DNA of 64,000 nucleotides from Clostridium paridis (lineage in GTDB: Bacteria; Bacillota; Clostridia; Clostridiales; Clostridiaceae), in the NCBI RefSeq assembly GCF_016765615.1, contig NZ_JAESWA010000023.1:124001-188000 (forward strand). The letters run 5' to 3'. A program made the position numbers and the translations under genes. Below are positions 35,358 through 43,769 of the stretch, piece after piece. How positions within the stretch are numbered: position 1 is the stretch's first letter; each line of letters starts with the position of its first letter. The notes under the pieces are model-generated. The model was not told the DNA's origin, searched no databases, and saw nothing but the letters and a program-made list of their open reading frames with translations.

Positions 35358-35855
35358 ATGAAAATAAAAAGATTGGTTTATTCCGCACTTATAGCAGCTA
35401 TTTATGCTGCACTTACTTATTTAATAGCGCCAATAGCTTATGGACCTATACAATTTAGAATTTCAGAAATTATGGTTCTTTTGGTATTGGTAGATCCATT
35501 TTATATAGTTGGTTTAACATTAGGTTGTTTTTTAGCTAATTTATTAGGACCTTATGGATTTATGGACATAACAGTTGGAACATTAGCTACTTTTGTTGCA
35601 GTAGTATTAATGAGTGGAACTATTAAAATAATGAAAGATAGCAAGTTCGGAATAATTGTAGCATCTCTATGGCCAACAGTCATTAATGGAGTTTTTATAG
35701 GATATATGCTCTATTATGTTGTGCAGGCTCCGTTGTTATTAACAATGTTCCAAGTTGGAGTAGGGGAGTTTGTTGTTGTAACTGTAGTTGGAGTGCCTAT
35801 CTATTTATATTTAAAGGAAAAAAATATTTTTAAAAGACTGGGATATAGAGTATAG
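35358..35855 (+). CDS. queT: QueT-family queuosine-precursor transporter
   Basis: A 165-residue membrane protein with about five helices, the small substrate-binding S-component type used by ECF transporters. It begins MKIKRLVYSALIAAIYAAL and contains IQFRISE and FLANLLGPYG. The ATG at 35358 has GGAGGAG upstream. The preQ1-I riboswitch in its leader directly supports preQ1 (queuosine precursor) uptake. No ECF energising module is nearby, so a shared one elsewhere is expected. Confidence 0.88.
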   Translation: MKIKRLVYSALIAAIYAALTYLIAPIAYGPIQFRISEIMVLLVLVDPFYIVGLTLGCFLANLLGPYGFMDITVGTLATFVAVVLMSGTIKIMKDSKFGIIVASLWPTVINGVFIGYMLYYVVQAPLLLTMFQVGVGEFVVVTVVGVPIYLYLKEKNIFKRLGYRV

Positions 35856-35870
35856 TTTTTAGAAAAATTT

Positions 35871-35933
35871 AAGGTTTATAAAGAGTCTAGTAATGTTAGT
35901 AAAGACTTGCATTAAAGGCTATTTATAAACCTT
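35871..35933 (+). other. Hairpin element after queT
   Basis: A 12-bp stem AAGGTTTATAAA / TTTATAAACCTT (35871-35882 with 35922-35933) encloses a second stem AGTCT/AGACT. The tail is TATTACATT rather than a T-run. It may act as the queT terminator or be an unrelated structured element. Confidence 0.5.
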
Positions 35934-36018
35934 TATTACATTAAAATATATTTATACAAATTTACATATTGATGCTATAATAAAATATATTTTAAAAGCT
36001 AATTAATGAGGTGGAAAA

Positions 36019-36882
36019 ATGAGTAATATTGCTGGACAAGGTTGTGAGGTTTTAGTACCTTTTAATGAAAGAAAACCTTTGGCTGAAATAGAAAGAAGTT
36101 TAATAAAAAAATATAGAAAACAAATATGGCGTAAATTTATAAAGGCAGTTCAAGATTATAAGCTTGTGGAAGAGGGAGACAAGATAGCGGTAGCCATTTC
36201 TGGAGGGAAAGACTCTATGATAATGGCAAAACTTTTTCAGGAACTAAAAAGACATGGGCAAATGCAATTTGACTTAGAATTTATTGTTGCAGATCCAGGG
36301 TATCATGAAAATATAAAGGAATTACTCATTGATAATTGCAATTACCTTGAGATTCCTATACAAATATTTGATTCGGGAATTTTTGATGTAGTAGATAGAA
36401 TTGCTCAAGACTATCCTTGCTATATGTGTGCAAGAATGAGAAGAGGATCTTTATATTCAAAAGCGAAAGAATTAGGATGCAATAAATTAGCATTAGGTCA
36501 TCATTTTAATGATGTTATTGAGACTACTATGTTAAATGTGTTGTATGCTGGTAACTTTAAGACTATGCTTCCAAAACTTAAATCAACAAATTTTGAAGGT
36601 ATAGAACTAATAAGACCACTTTATTATATAGAGGAACAATATATTCAAAAATTCACACAGAGTGCAGGAATATGGCCGCTTAATTGCGCTTGTATGGTTG
36701 CAGCAAAGAAAACAGGCAATAAGAGATATGAAATTAAAGAATTAATTGAAAATTTAAAAAAGAATTTTAATAATGTTGATAAATCAATATTTAAAGCTGC
36801 GGAGAATGTTTCTATGGATGCTATATTAGGATGGGAAAAACAAGGGGTTAAGCATAGCTTTCTTGAAGAATTCGAAGAATAA
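36019..36882 (+). CDS. TtcA-like PP-loop ATPase (tRNA thiolation family)
   Basis: A 287-residue adenylating enzyme. The PP-loop is AVAISGGKDSMIM. A CxxC pair (PCYMCARMRRG) and a further Cys near NCACMV could hold an iron-sulfur cluster, as in TtcA, which makes 2-thiocytidine in tRNA. LALGHHFNDVIETTMLN matches the family. The substrate is uncertain because several clostridial paralogues act on other tRNA positions or sulfur donors. GAGGTGG lies before the ATG. Monocistronic. Confidence 0.8.
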   Translation: MSNIAGQGCEVLVPFNERKPLAEIERSLIKKYRKQIWRKFIKAVQDYKLVEEGDKIAVAISGGKDSMIMAKLFQELKRHGQMQFDLEFIVADPGYHENIKELLIDNCNYLEIPIQIFDSGIFDVVDRIAQDYPCYMCARMRRGSLYSKAKELGCNKLALGHHFNDVIETTMLNVLYAGNFKTMLPKLKSTNFEGIELIRPLYYIEEQYIQKFTQSAGIWPLNCACMVAAKKTGNKRYEIKELIENLKKNFNNVDKSIFKAAENVSMDAILGWEKQGVKHSFLEEFEE

Positions 36883-36941
36883 AAAAATTTTTCTTTTAAT
36901 ATTTAAGAAATAAGGTTAAAATTAAATGAATATCTAAATTG

Positions 36942-36987
36942 AAGGAGGTGAATTCTCAAAGACTAAGATTAGTCTTTGGGATACTAT
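36942..36987 (+). promoter_or_regulatory. Shine-Dalgarno separated from its start by a hairpin
   Basis: A full AAGGAGGTGA (36942-36951) lies 36 nt before the ATG at 36988. Between them is a hairpin AAAGACTA / TAGTCTTT (about 36959-36978). Folding would bring the site to about 16-18 nt from the ATG, or nearer to the in-frame TTG at 36976. Confidence 0.5.
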
Positions 36988-37347
36988 ATGTCAGATAAAG
37001 AATTAAATAAAGAATGCGGTTGTGGCTGCGAAGGACATGATCATGAACATAACCATGGAGAAGACTGTGGATGTGGACACGACCACGACCACGACCATGA
37101 AGAAGAAACTCTATTTGTTGATTTTGAAGATGAAGAAGGAAATATAGTTTCATTTGAAGTAGTTGATAGCTTCGAATATGCTGGAGAAGAAGAAGCTTTC
37201 AAAGGAAGTGTATATGCTCTAGTACAAGATCCTAATGATAATTCAGTTTTCTTAATGAAGGCAGATACAGATGAATCATTAGTACCAGTTGAAGATGAAG
37301 CTGAATTTAATACTGTAGCTAAATTTTATCAAGACTTAGCAGAATAA
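36988..37347 (+). CDS. DUF1292 protein with His/Cys-rich N-terminus
   Basis: The last about 75 residues (LFVDFEDEEGNIVSFEVVDSFEY...) are DUF1292, a small beta-rich domain common in Firmicutes and of unknown function. The first about 40 residues are a metal-binding-like tract with many His, Cys and Asp (ECGCGCEGHDHEHNHGEDCG...), unusual for the family. It could bind zinc or nickel. The ATG at 36988 is assumed; a TTG at 36976 adds four residues. A terminator follows. Confidence 0.75.
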   Translation: MSDKELNKECGCGCEGHDHEHNHGEDCGCGHDHDHDHEEETLFVDFEDEEGNIVSFEVVDSFEYAGEEEAFKGSVYALVQDPNDNSVFLMKADTDESLVPVEDEAEFNTVAKFYQDLAE

Positions 37348-37369
37348 TTTAAAAAAATAGGTGTAAAGT

Positions 37370-37401
37370 GCAATAAAATTGCATTTTACACCATTTTTTT
37401 T
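37370..37401 (+). terminator. Rho-independent terminator
   Basis: GGTGTAAA-TGCAA pairs with TTGCA-TTTTACACC, followed by eight T residues. Confidence 0.85.
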
Positions 37402-37476
37402 AGTATAATATAACTAATAATTTATATTTATATAGATTAAAAAATAATTATATTTTTGTGAAATAGGAGAAATAAA

Positions 37477-38118
37477 ATGATAAAACTAGCTATTTTCGAT
37501 ATAGATTTTACATTGACAAGGCGAGAGACATTGATGGAGTTGTTTAGGTATGTGATGAAAAAAAATTTAAAGAATATAAGATACATACCAAGAGCTATAT
37601 ATTGTGGAGTTATGTATGGATTAAAGTTTTATGATGAAAAAAGAGTTAAGGAAGGATTTTTAAAGTTCCTTGATGGGGTTGATGAGGCTGACTTAGCTAT
37701 AATCGTAAAAGATTTTTATGAAAATAGATTAACTAATATATTATATGCTGATGCAATTAATACAATAAGAAAATTAAAAAGGGAAGGATATCTTATTTAT
37801 TTAATATCTGCCTCTCCAGAATTTTATTTGAATGAATTTTATAATATTAAGGAAGTTGATAAGATAATAGGCACAAAGTTTTCTTTTAAGGAAGGAAAAT
37901 TTATAAGAAGAATGGATGGAGCTAATTGTAAAGGAGAAGAAAAGGTTAGAAGATTAAAAGAAGAGCTATCAAAAGAAGGATTAGAAGTGGATTTTAAAAA
38001 TAGTATTATGTATTCTGATTCAATGTCAGATAAACCATTGTTTGATTTAGTAGGTAAGCCATACTTAATTAATTATAAAAAAGGACATCCAGATATAGAA
38101 GTATTAACATGGAAATAG
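37477..38118 (+). CDS. HAD-IB family phosphatase (SerB-like)
   Basis: A 213-residue phosphatase. Motif I is AIFDIDFTLT (nucleophile Asp), followed by a helical cap, motif II LISASPEF and motif III/IV MYSDSMSDKPLFDLVG with the metal-binding aspartate. SerB-like phosphatases hydrolyse phosphoserine or phospholipid-head intermediates; the substrate is not decidable. AGGAGAAA lies before the ATG. A 12-nt gap leads to the aminotransferase gene, so they probably share a transcript. Confidence 0.78.
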   Translation: MIKLAIFDIDFTLTRRETLMELFRYVMKKNLKNIRYIPRAIYCGVMYGLKFYDEKRVKEGFLKFLDGVDEADLAIIVKDFYENRLTNILYADAINTIRKLKREGYLIYLISASPEFYLNEFYNIKEVDKIIGTKFSFKEGKFIRRMDGANCKGEEKVRRLKEELSKEGLEVDFKNSIMYSDSMSDKPLFDLVGKPYLINYKKGHPDIEVLTWK

Positions 38119-38130
38119 GAGGGTACAATT

Positions 38131-38937
38131 ATGGCAATTGCACAAAATTATTATATTGAAAATGAAAAAGTAAAAGAAGCAAAAGAATATCATGAAGAAA
38201 ATGAAGGGGTAGTTATATATGAGGTTCTTAGAATAATTAAAGGTATTCCGTTATTTTTAGAAGAACATTTAAAAAGAATGGATAATTCCTTTAAACTAAT
38301 TAATAAAGTAAATCCATATGATTCCGAAATAATAAAGAAATCAATAGAAAAGTTAGTAGAAGTAAATTCAGTATATGAAGGCAATGTAAAGATAACCGTT
38401 GAAGTAATGGATAGGGAAGATGTTTTAAGGGTGTATTATATACCTCATAGTTATCCAACGGAGGAACAATATGAAAACGGCGTAAAAACTATACTATACT
38501 TTGGAGAAAGAGAGAATCCTAACGCTAAAATTGTAAATAACAATTTTAGGAATGAGGTTAATGAGAAAATTAAAGATGCTGAAGCGTATGAAGCTATATT
38601 AGTTGATAGAAATGGATATATTACAGAAGGCAGTAGGTCAAATATCTTTATGATAAGAGGTGATGAAGTGCTTACTTCCCCACTAAAAGATGTACTGCCA
38701 GGTGTGACTAGAGGTGAAATAATAGAATTGTGTAAAGATAATAACTTAATATTGAAAGAGGAGAAAGTGAGTTATAGGGATATTGAAAACTTAGATGGCT
38801 TGTTTATTACAGGTACTTCCCCTAAAATATTACCTATTTCTCAAGTTGAAGGTTTTATATTTAACTCAAATTTAAATGATATCATTAAGAAATTGATGAA
38901 GAGTTACGAAAATAAAATATACGACTATATTAATTAA
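38131..38937 (+). CDS. Class IV aminotransferase / aminodeoxychorismate lyase-like PLP enzyme
   Basis: A 268-residue fold-type IV PLP protein. The catalytic lysine is probably in NAKIVNNNFR, and the phosphate cup EGSRSNIFMI and the LPGVTRGEIIE segment are typical of branched-chain or D-amino-acid aminotransferases and PabC. The motif set does not decide among them. AGGAGGG lies before the ATG. Probably co-transcribed with the HAD phosphatase; the motility operon starts 57 nt further on. Confidence 0.78.
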   Translation: MAIAQNYYIENEKVKEAKEYHEENEGVVIYEVLRIIKGIPLFLEEHLKRMDNSFKLINKVNPYDSEIIKKSIEKLVEVNSVYEGNVKITVEVMDREDVLRVYYIPHSYPTEEQYENGVKTILYFGERENPNAKIVNNNFRNEVNEKIKDAEAYEAILVDRNGYITEGSRSNIFMIRGDEVLTSPLKDVLPGVTRGEIIELCKDNNLILKEEKVSYRDIENLDGLFITGTSPKILPISQVEGFIFNSNLNDIIKKLMKSYENKIYDYIN

Positions 38938-38941
38938 GTAA

Positions 38942-38970
38942 TTTAAATATTTATGGACATATGGTATACT
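38942..38970 (+). promoter_or_regulatory. Candidate promoter of the fapA-chemotaxis operon
   Basis: TTTAAA (38942-38947), 17-nt spacer, TATACT (38965-38970) preceded by TGG, an extended -10. The -35 is weak. No sigma-D motif is seen here, unlike the later flagellar units. Confidence 0.4.
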
Positions 38971-38994
38971 GAAGATGGTTGAAAGGGTGGAATT

Positions 38995-40950
38995 ATGGGT
39001 AAAATTGTATTTAAAGGCGAAAATTTGGAAAAAGTTTTAAACAAAGCAAGTTTAGAATTAAATATACCTAGTAATGAGTTGAATTATAAGGTTATTAATG
39101 AAAAACATGGTATATTTAAAAAAAGTATCGAAATAGAAGTCGAAGTTGCAGAGGAAGCTCAAGTTGATCAAGTTGAAACAGCAAAAGAAGAAAAAGAAGT
39201 TATATCAGAATTTGATGGAGCTGTTAGGATTGAAGATGGAGTAATTCATGTTAGAGATCCTAAGGAAAACGGAAAGCCAGCTGAAATATTTATTTCGAGC
39301 TATCTAGAATGTTTTATTGATGGGAAAGAAGTTTCAGGAAGAACTAGGGTGTTTGAAAATAATAAAATTGAATTTGTTATTGGAGAACAAAAATCAAAAA
39401 GAAATATTGATATAAAAATTGATCAAGATGCAATGGAAGCTAAGATATCCATAAGTTATATACCAGAAATTAAGTATGCCATAAAAGACGCAGATGAAAC
39501 GATGCTGCTTGATATTCAACTGGAAGAAAAAGAAATACAATTTCCACCTAAGTTTTCAGTTGATGATATTAAGACAATTTTACGTGAAAAAAATGTCGTT
39601 TTTGGATTGATAGAAGAAAATATTAAAGAAGCTTCAACATTAGAGAAGGTTGAAGATATGGAAGTTGCTAAAGGTATTCCGGTTAAAAATGATATTCCAG
39701 ATGAACTTAAAATTTACTTTAGTGAAAGTAATCAATCTAGAGGAGAAGATGATTTATCTAGGGTTGATTATAAGAATTTTTATTCTATTGCAAATATAAA
39801 GACAGAAGAAATTTTAGCCGAGATAATTAATGGCGAAGATGGAACTAATGGAACTAATATATTTGGAAAAGAATTAAAAAGAAAAGCAGCAGGTAAATTA
39901 AATATAAAGACTGGTGAAGGTTGTAAGCTTGAAGACAATAAAATAATAGCTACAACAGAAGGAAGACCTTGCTTGAAATCAGGAGTTTTTCAGGTGAATA
40001 AAGTCTTGATGCAAGATATAGATGTTGATATGAAAAGTGGAAACATAAGCTTTATTGGAGATATTCATATAAAGGGAGAAGTAAAGGATGGAATGAGGGT
40101 TGATGCAGGGAATACCCTTATTGTTGAGAAAAATGTAAGCACTTCTACTTTAGTTGCAAGAGGGGATATTCTTATTAAGGGGAATTGCATAGGAGGCACA
40201 ATAATTGCAGGGGGAGATAATACTGTTGTAGTTAATGAAATGACTTTACTAGGTGGAATAAAAGAAGATTTATGTGCACTTATTGAAGCCGTAGTCCAAG
40301 TTAAAGAAAGAAACTTATTTGGAAAAGGTTTGAAGGATGGAGAAATAATTAGACTTCTTTTAGATAAAAAATTCAAGAGATTATTAACAAAAAGTATTAT
40401 TTACCTTAGGGATACCAGCAAGGAAGAGCTTCAAAATGATAAATTAAAATTTTTCTTAAAGAATAATATTTTTGGTCTTGGAGCTACTAACATAAAAAGC
40501 CATACTGAATTATATAACATAATTGATTTAATAGATGCGAAAAATGAAATTCTAAAATCTCAAGTTAAGCTTCCTGTGAATTTAACATTGGCTTATGCTC
40601 AAGACTGTAGGATACAAGCATCAGGAGACATAATATTTACGGGAACAGGATCCTATCTTTCACATGTTGAAGCGTTGGGAGAGATTCATTTTAAAGGCAA
40701 TAATTCAGTAGTGAGAGGAGGAGTTATTAAATCTGAAAAAGAGATACGATGTAAAATTGTCGGATCTGAAGGAGGAGGAAAAACTCAGCTTATTACAGGT
40801 AAAAAAGGACATATATATGCTGATGTAGCATATATAGGCACATGTCTTCTCTTTGGCTTAAGAGAATATGTTTTCGAAGAAGATTCAAAAAATGTACATG
40901 CTTATTTAGATGAAGATAATGAACTAATAGTTGAAAAGTTTGTGTTGTAG
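38995..40950 (+). CDS. fapA: FapA (DUF342) family flagellar assembly protein
   Basis: A 651-residue cytoplasmic protein. The N-terminal small domain (GKIVFKGENLEKVLNKASLE) precedes a DUF342 region with glycine-rich beta-helix turns (GDIHIKGEVKDGMRVDAGN, GSEGGGKTQLITG). FapA proteins are tied to polar or flagellar assembly in other bacteria; the exact role is unclear in Firmicutes. It heads the chemotaxis/motor-switch operon, with cheW 11 nt after it, which supports a motility role. Confidence 0.8.
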   Translation: MGKIVFKGENLEKVLNKASLELNIPSNELNYKVINEKHGIFKKSIEIEVEVAEEAQVDQVETAKEEKEVISEFDGAVRIEDGVIHVRDPKENGKPAEIFISSYLECFIDGKEVSGRTRVFENNKIEFVIGEQKSKRNIDIKIDQDAMEAKISISYIPEIKYAIKDADETMLLDIQLEEKEIQFPPKFSVDDIKTILREKNVVFGLIEENIKEASTLEKVEDMEVAKGIPVKNDIPDELKIYFSESNQSRGEDDLSRVDYKNFYSIANIKTEEILAEIINGEDGTNGTNIFGKELKRKAAGKLNIKTGEGCKLEDNKIIATTEGRPCLKSGVFQVNKVLMQDIDVDMKSGNISFIGDIHIKGEVKDGMRVDAGNTLIVEKNVSTSTLVARGDILIKGNCIGGTIIAGGDNTVVVNEMTLLGGIKEDLCALIEAVVQVKERNLFGKGLKDGEIIRLLLDKKFKRLLTKSIIYLRDTSKEELQNDKLKFFLKNNIFGLGATNIKSHTELYNIIDLIDAKNEILKSQVKLPVNLTLAYAQDCRIQASGDIIFTGTGSYLSHVEALGEIHFKGNNSVVRGGVIKSEKEIRCKIVGSEGGGKTQLITGKKGHIYADVAYIGTCLLFGLREYVFEEDSKNVHAYLDEDNELIVEKFVL

Positions 40951-40961
40951 GAGGGAAAAAT

Positions 40962-41420
40962 ATGTCTTCTAACGAAATGAAAGTACTAATTTTTAGTTTG
41001 AACCAAGAAAGTTACGCAGTAAATATAATGGAAGTTGAAAGAATATTAGGTTATGAGGTTCCAACCTTAATTCCAGATGTTCCTGATTTTATTAAAGGAG
41101 TAATAAATTATGAAACTGGAATACTTCCAATTATTGATCTTAAAAAGAAATTTTCTTTGATAGATGTAACCTCACATGATAAAGAGAAAGATTCAAAAAT
41201 TATAGTTACAAATGATACTGAAAATAAGTTTGGAATCTTAGTTGATAATGTATACGAGGTTAAGGACATAAAAACAACATCTATTGAAAAGAATCAAGCA
41301 GTTAGTTCCGGGGTTTCCGGAAGTTACATAGAAGGTTTAATAAAACTAGATAATAAGATAGTAATATTATTAGATCTTTCAAGAGTTCTTACTGAGGAAG
41401 AATCCGAGAGTATTTTTTAG
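40962..41420 (+). CDS. cheW: Chemotaxis coupling protein CheW
   Basis: A 152-residue SH3-like adaptor linking chemoreceptors to CheA. It has the classic start VLIFSLNQESYAVNIMEVERIL and the PDFIKGVINYETGILPIIDLKKKF segment. GGAGGG lies before the ATG. A second cheW (46820) lies in the same operon, so two variants, or a CheW/CheV-like division of labour, are possible. Confidence 0.93.
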   Translation: MSSNEMKVLIFSLNQESYAVNIMEVERILGYEVPTLIPDVPDFIKGVINYETGILPIIDLKKKFSLIDVTSHDKEKDSKIIVTNDTENKFGILVDNVYEVKDIKTTSIEKNQAVSSGVSGSYIEGLIKLDNKIVILLDLSRVLTEEESESIF

Positions 41421-41431
41421 GGGGATACGAT

Positions 41432-41920
41432 ATGCAAGACAATGATATAAAAGTTGGCATAGCAGATTTAAATACGGTATACTCTCCTGGGAAAATAATG
41501 ACTATTGGATTAGGTTCATGTGTTGGGATAGGACTTTATGATAGAACAAAGGGTATAGCAGGTTTAGCACATATAATGTTACCAGATAGTACAAGCTTTA
41601 AAAACGTAACTAATGAATATAAGTTTGCAGATCTGGCAATACCAATACTAATAGAAAAAATGATTGTTCTTGGGTGCTCCAAGAGAAATTTAACAGCTAA
41701 AATTGCCGGTGGAGCATCTATGTTTAATTTTTCAGATAAAAGTATGGTAAATGACATAGGAAAAAGAAATGTTGAAGCAGTTAAGAAAACCTTAGATGAA
41801 CAAAAGATTCCTATTTTAGCCTCTGATGTAGGAGGCAATAAAGGAAGAACTATGATTTTGTTCGCAGAAAATGGGTTAGTAAATGTCAAGACGATTGGGC
41901 AAGAAACTAAAGATTTATAA
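41432..41920 (+). CDS. cheD: Chemoreceptor glutamine deamidase CheD
   Basis: A 162-residue protein with the catalytic Cys in GLGSCVGIGLYD and His in GLAHIMLPDS. It deamidates receptor glutamines and, in B. subtilis, interacts with CheC, also encoded in this operon. GGGGGA lies before the ATG. Confidence 0.94.
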   Translation: MQDNDIKVGIADLNTVYSPGKIMTIGLGSCVGIGLYDRTKGIAGLAHIMLPDSTSFKNVTNEYKFADLAIPILIEKMIVLGCSKRNLTAKIAGGASMFNFSDKSMVNDIGKRNVEAVKKTLDEQKIPILASDVGGNKGRTMILFAENGLVNVKTIGQETKDL

Positions 41921-41934
41921 TGGAGTTGATTTAA

Positions 41935-42990
41935 TTGGATAAGATTAAGGTTTTAGTAGTAGATGATTCAGCTCTTATGAGAAAATTTATTTCAGATTTA
42001 ATTAATCAAGAAGATGATATGGAGGCGATTGCAACAGCTAGAAATGGTAAGGAATTATTAAGTAAATTAATTAATTTTAAACCGGATGTAATAACACTAG
42101 ATGTTGAAATGCCTGAAATGGATGGCATAGCCACTCTAAAAGAATTAAAGGCAAGCAGAATAAACATACCTGTTATAATGTTAAGTAGCCTAACAGCGTC
42201 AGGATCCAGGCTTACAATGGATTGTTTGAAATTAGGTGCATTTGATTTTGTACAAAAACCATCAGGATCTATTTCATTAGATATAAAAAAAGTTGCAAAA
42301 GATTTAACTGAGAAAATAAGAAATACTAGGTTTTATAATAAAAATAGAAGGGTAACTTCACCAATGAAATTGCCAGAAATTGCAGTAGATGTCGTAGGTA
42401 AAGGAAAAAAGATAGAAGGAAAAATTAAGGCTGTTGTGATAGGTGCATCTACAGGTGGGCCTAAAGCATTAAATAATGTACTTCCGTTTTTACCTAAAAA
42501 TTTAGATGTTCCAGTATTTGTTGTACAACATATGCCTAAAGGATTTACTAAGGCATTCGCTGAAAGATTGAATGAAACCTCAGACATGCATGTTGTTGAG
42601 GCAGAACACGGAATGATAATTGAGAACAATACGATTTATATTGCAAAAGCAGGATATCATATGGAAGTTGGATCTGACAAAAGGATTTACTTAAATGAAG
42701 AACCGTCGATTTGGGGTGTGAGACCAGCAGTAGATAAATTATTTCTATCTTCATCAAAAGTTTATGGTAAGAACTTATTATCAGTAATACTTACTGGTAT
42801 GGGGAAAGATGGAGCTCAAGGAACAGTGGCGGTTAAAGATGCAGGAGGAATCACTATTTCTGAGGATGAAAGAACATGCACGATTTATGGAATGCCTAAG
42901 GCTGCATATGAAACTGGAAAAGTAGATTTAGTATTACCGTTAAATGAAATAAAAAATACAATAGTTAAAATTATAAAGGAGAACTTATAG
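41935..42990 (+). CDS. cheB: Chemotaxis response regulator / protein-glutamate methylesterase CheB
   Basis: 351 residues. The receiver domain has VVDDSALMRKF and phospho-acceptor Asp56 in LDVEMPEMDG. The C-terminal methylesterase domain has IGASTGGPKAL (catalytic Ser), QHMPKGF (His) and ILTGMGKDGAQG (Asp). It starts at TTG, with GGAG about 10 nt upstream. Removes receptor methyl groups after CheA phosphorylation; opposes CheR, encoded 3 nt downstream. Confidence 0.95.
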   Translation: MDKIKVLVVDDSALMRKFISDLINQEDDMEAIATARNGKELLSKLINFKPDVITLDVEMPEMDGIATLKELKASRINIPVIMLSSLTASGSRLTMDCLKLGAFDFVQKPSGSISLDIKKVAKDLTEKIRNTRFYNKNRRVTSPMKLPEIAVDVVGKGKKIEGKIKAVVIGASTGGPKALNNVLPFLPKNLDVPVFVVQHMPKGFTKAFAERLNETSDMHVVEAEHGMIIENNTIYIAKAGYHMEVGSDKRIYLNEEPSIWGVRPAVDKLFLSSSKVYGKNLLSVILTGMGKDGAQGTVAVKDAGGITISEDERTCTIYGMPKAAYETGKVDLVLPLNEIKNTIVKIIKENL

Positions 42991-42993
42991 CCT

Positions 42994-43758
42994 ATGGATT
43001 TTTTAGAATTTGAAAAATGGGTTTATAAAGAAATGGGAATTAACTTATCGGCGTATAAACCTAATCAGCTTCATAGAAGAATTGAAAGCTTAATGAGCAG
43101 GGTTGGTGTTAAAAATTTACAAGATTATAAAGTTCTTTTAACAAAAGATAAAGAACAAAAACAAAGGTTTTTAGATTTTATAACAATTAATGTTACCGAA
43201 TTTTTTAGAAATCCAGAAATGTTTAGTCAATTAGAAGATTTACTTAAAAAAGAATTCGTGAAAAATCCATCTTTAAAAGTATGGAGTGCTGCATGCTCTA
43301 TAGGTTGTGAACCTTATTCATTGGGAATCATAATGGATAACATTGGTTATAAAGGCAAGTTAACTATACTTGCAACGGATATAGATCAGACTATTTTAAG
43401 TAAAGCACAATTAGGTCAATATTCAGAAAATGAAATAAAGAATGTAAATTCTACAAATTTAGATAAATATTTTTCAAAAGTTAACGATAAATATTTTATA
43501 AAGGATGAAATCAAGAAAAAAATCACATTCCAAAAGCAAGATTTAATTTTGGACAACTATGATAGTAATTTTGACATTATAGTTTGTAGAAATGTTGTTA
43601 TTTATTTTAATAATGACACAAAAGACAAAATATATGAAAAGTTTTCAAAGTCTTTAAAAAAAGGCGGATTACTTTTCGTAGGAGCCACTGAGACCATATA
43701 TGATTATAAAAAGTATGGTTTCGAAAAAGCATCAACATTCATATATAGGAAATTGTAA
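42994..43758 (+). CDS. cheR: Chemoreceptor methyltransferase CheR
   Basis: 254 residues. The N-terminal helical substrate domain (INLSAYKPNQLHRRIESLM) precedes the SAM-binding domain (VWSAACSIGCEPYSLG, ILATDID, IVCRNVVIYF). The residue usually Glu in the GEEPYS motif is Cys here, a small departure. Adds methyl groups to receptor glutamates. Confidence 0.94.
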   Translation: MDFLEFEKWVYKEMGINLSAYKPNQLHRRIESLMSRVGVKNLQDYKVLLTKDKEQKQRFLDFITINVTEFFRNPEMFSQLEDLLKKEFVKNPSLKVWSAACSIGCEPYSLGIIMDNIGYKGKLTILATDIDQTILSKAQLGQYSENEIKNVNSTNLDKYFSKVNDKYFIKDEIKKKITFQKQDLILDNYDSNFDIIVCRNVVIYFNNDTKDKIYEKFSKSLKKGGLLFVGATETIYDYKKYGFEKASTFIYRKL

Positions 43759-43769
43759 GGAGGATAATC

